A stretch of DNA of 7,012 bases, from assembly GCA_938036745.1 (NCBI GenBank), contig CALHWG010000034.1, forward strand, positions 1 through 7,012. The letters run 5' to 3'. The DNA comes from an uncultured bacterium. GTDB taxonomy: Bacteria > Patescibacteriota > Saccharimonadia > Saccharimonadales > Saccharimonadaceae. The notes beneath the pieces are model-generated. The model did no database searches and was not told where the DNA came from. It saw nothing but the letters and a program-made list of their open reading frames with translations. This document shows, piece by piece, positions 6,312-7,012 of this stretch (positions within the stretch are counted from its first letter, which is position 1; each line of letters opens with the position of its first letter). The position numbers were made by a program, and so were the translations under genes.

Positions 6312-6650
6312 TTAAACTTTCTTTTCAAAACCTTTTTTAGCACCTTCGAAAGTATTTAGGGCACGTTTTTGGATTTTACCAGCTTCTTTTTTTGCATTTT
6401 CCACAACTTCACCAGTTTTACTTTTAGCGCCTTCGGCAAATTCAGTAACTTTTTCTTTAGTTTCTTCAACAAATTCGCCTGCGTTTTCAGCAACTTCACC
6501 GGTTTTTTGCGTGGCTACATCAGCAACTTTTTTAGCTTTTAATTTTAAATCTTTTCGAGTTTCTTCACCACTTTTAGGAGCGGTTAAAATTCCAGCAACT
6601 GCGCCAACTAAAGCACCAACAGCTAATCCTAATCCAAATTTTTTACTCAT
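6312..6650 (-). CDS. YtxH-like membrane-anchored protein with 11-residue helical repeats
   Basis: A 112-residue protein. Residues 5-23 are a Gly/Ala/Val-rich membrane segment (LGLAVGALVGAVAG), followed directly by LTAPKSGEETRKDL, the signature of the YtxH family. That family contains general-stress proteins of unknown biochemical role in Gram-positive bacteria. From about residue 47 to the end the chain is highly charged and falls into 11-residue units. Four examples are AGEFVEETKEK, VTEFAEGAKSK, TGEVVENAKKE and AGKIQKRALNT, with hydrophobic residues recurring at positions 1, 4, 5 and 8. This is the pattern of LEA-like amphipathic helices. A GGAG sequence eight bases upstream (6659-6662) and a one-base stop/start overlap (TAATG) with the preceding gene indicate translational coupling. 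The protein probably sits in the membrane with a long helical domain beside or on it. A stress role is inferred from the family only. Confidence 0.85.
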   Translation of the reverse strand: MSKKFGLGLAVGALVGAVAGILTAPKSGEETRKDLKLKAKKVADVATQKTGEVAENAGEFVEETKEKVTEFAEGAKSKTGEVVENAKKEAGKIQKRALNTFEGAKKGFEKKV

Positions 6651-6907
6651 TATTTTTTCTCCTTTTTAGTTTTAAATTTATTAAAAATGTCAAAAATTGT
6701 TTTTCCGATAATTATCGGTGAAGTCACCTGAGCGACATTTTGTGCGATTCCATCAATACTTGCTGTTATATTTTGCATTTTTTCTGCAACATCACCAATT
6801 TGGCGAGTTACACGAATTACTAGAATAAAAGTAACAATTCCAAGCGTGATAAAAACTGCAAGAGCTATAGAAAGAAAAACAACTAATATTTCTGCAGCCG
6901 AGCTCAT
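6650..6907 (-). CDS. Small single-pass membrane protein, DUF948-like, first gene of the YtxH operon
   Basis: An 85-residue protein that I do not recognise with certainty. After MSSAAE there is one long hydrophobic segment (about 7-32). Next comes an amphipathic, probably coiled-coil helix, RVTRQIGDVAEKMQNITASIDGIAQNVAQ (given here in parts: RVTRQIGDV, AEKMQNITAS, IDGIAQNVAQ; residues 32-60). A second, shorter hydrophobic patch (TSPIIIGKTIFDIF, 62-75) and a basic tail, KFKTKKEKK, follow. The TM-plus-helix layout resembles DUF948 proteins, which often lie next to YtxH genes in Gram-positive bacteria; the match here is by layout, and the protein is short for that family. GGAG four bases before the ATG fixes the start. 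The stop codon shares a base with the next start, so the two proteins are probably made together and may interact. The role is unknown. Confidence 0.75.
   Translation of the reverse strand: MSSAAEILVVFLSIALAVFITLGIVTFILVIRVTRQIGDVAEKMQNITASIDGIAQNVAQVTSPIIIGKTIFDIFNKFKTKKEKK
6659..6662 (-). promoter_or_regulatory. Shine-Dalgarno sequence of the YtxH-like gene, inside the preceding gene
   Basis: AAGGAG on the minus strand with GGAG eight bases before the ATG at 6650. It lies in the last codons of the upstream gene, consistent with coupled translation through the TAATG overlap. Confidence 0.7.
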
Positions 6908-6968
6908 TTTTCTCCTTTTTTAATTTTTTATTTTATTTATTTTTTGATTTTATTCAAATCTATTTTGT

Positions 6969-6997
6969 ATTTTACCATAAAATAATTCTTATGTCAA
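6969..6997 (-). promoter_or_regulatory. Consensus-like sigma-70-type promoter of the two-gene membrane-protein operon
   Basis: On the minus strand, a perfect TTGACA (6997-6992), exactly 17 bases, then TAAAAT (6974-6969) with TGG before it as an extended -10. Transcription should start near 6962, giving an A-rich leader of about 54 bases in which I see no hairpin. This looks like the strongest promoter in the window, implying abundant expression. Confidence 0.8.
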
Positions 6998-7012
6998 TAG
7001 TTTTTTTGAAAA

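Noticed and set aside
1..7012. Alternative genetic code with UGA read as an amino acid
   Set aside because: All intact proteins read through with UGA as stop, and tryptophans in conserved places use TGG.
1..7012. CRISPR array, transposon, tRNA or rRNA gene, or defence system
   Set aside because: I see no regularly spaced direct repeats, terminal inverted repeats with a transposase, cloverleaf sequence or defence-family motif.

Overview
This AT-rich window (about one third G+C by eye) reads with the standard bacterial code, in compact, mostly single-gene transcription units. It suggests a small-genome bacterium of the Candidate Phyla Radiation, most likely Saccharibacteria (TM7). The basis is the mix of a large class A penicillin-binding protein with a long basic cytoplasmic tail, a DUF5665-like small membrane protein, a YtxH-type protein paired with another tiny membrane protein, and near-leaderless transcription starts. 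That assignment is inference. Ordinary TGG tryptophan codons and intact frames argue against the UGA-recoding CPR lineages.

Layout from left to right. Positions 1-1775 (minus strand) hold a damaged phosphohexomutase gene of the PgcA type. It has an apparent single-base frameshift near 1502-1510, and near 385-408 it passes in frame into the middle of a short-chain dehydrogenase (SDR) that runs off the left edge. Neither half is complete, so this is a chimera: an assembly join or a deletion. A 93-bp divergent promoter region (1776-1868) separates it from a plus-strand DUF5665-like membrane protein (1869-2153). That gene converges on a bifunctional class A penicillin-binding protein (2186-4936, minus). 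A second divergent promoter region (4937-5059) leads to tyrosyl-tRNA synthetase tyrS (5060-6268, plus). A strong bidirectional terminator (6276-6305) separates tyrS from a two-gene operon on the minus strand (6907 down to 6312), which encodes two small membrane-anchored proteins, the second YtxH-like, behind a near-consensus sigma-70-type promoter.

The genes have housekeeping roles: sugar-phosphate interconversion feeding envelope precursors, peptidoglycan polymerisation and cross-linking, tRNA-Tyr charging, and small envelope-associated proteins of unknown job. I see no defence system, mobile element, CRISPR array or RNA gene. The points most worth attention are the PgcA/SDR chimera, a roughly eight-fold excess of the palindrome TTCGAA, and promoters so close to ATG that two genes should have leaderless or near-leaderless mRNAs. 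One of those promoters also shows that the longest reading frame of the penicillin-binding protein starts at the wrong codon.
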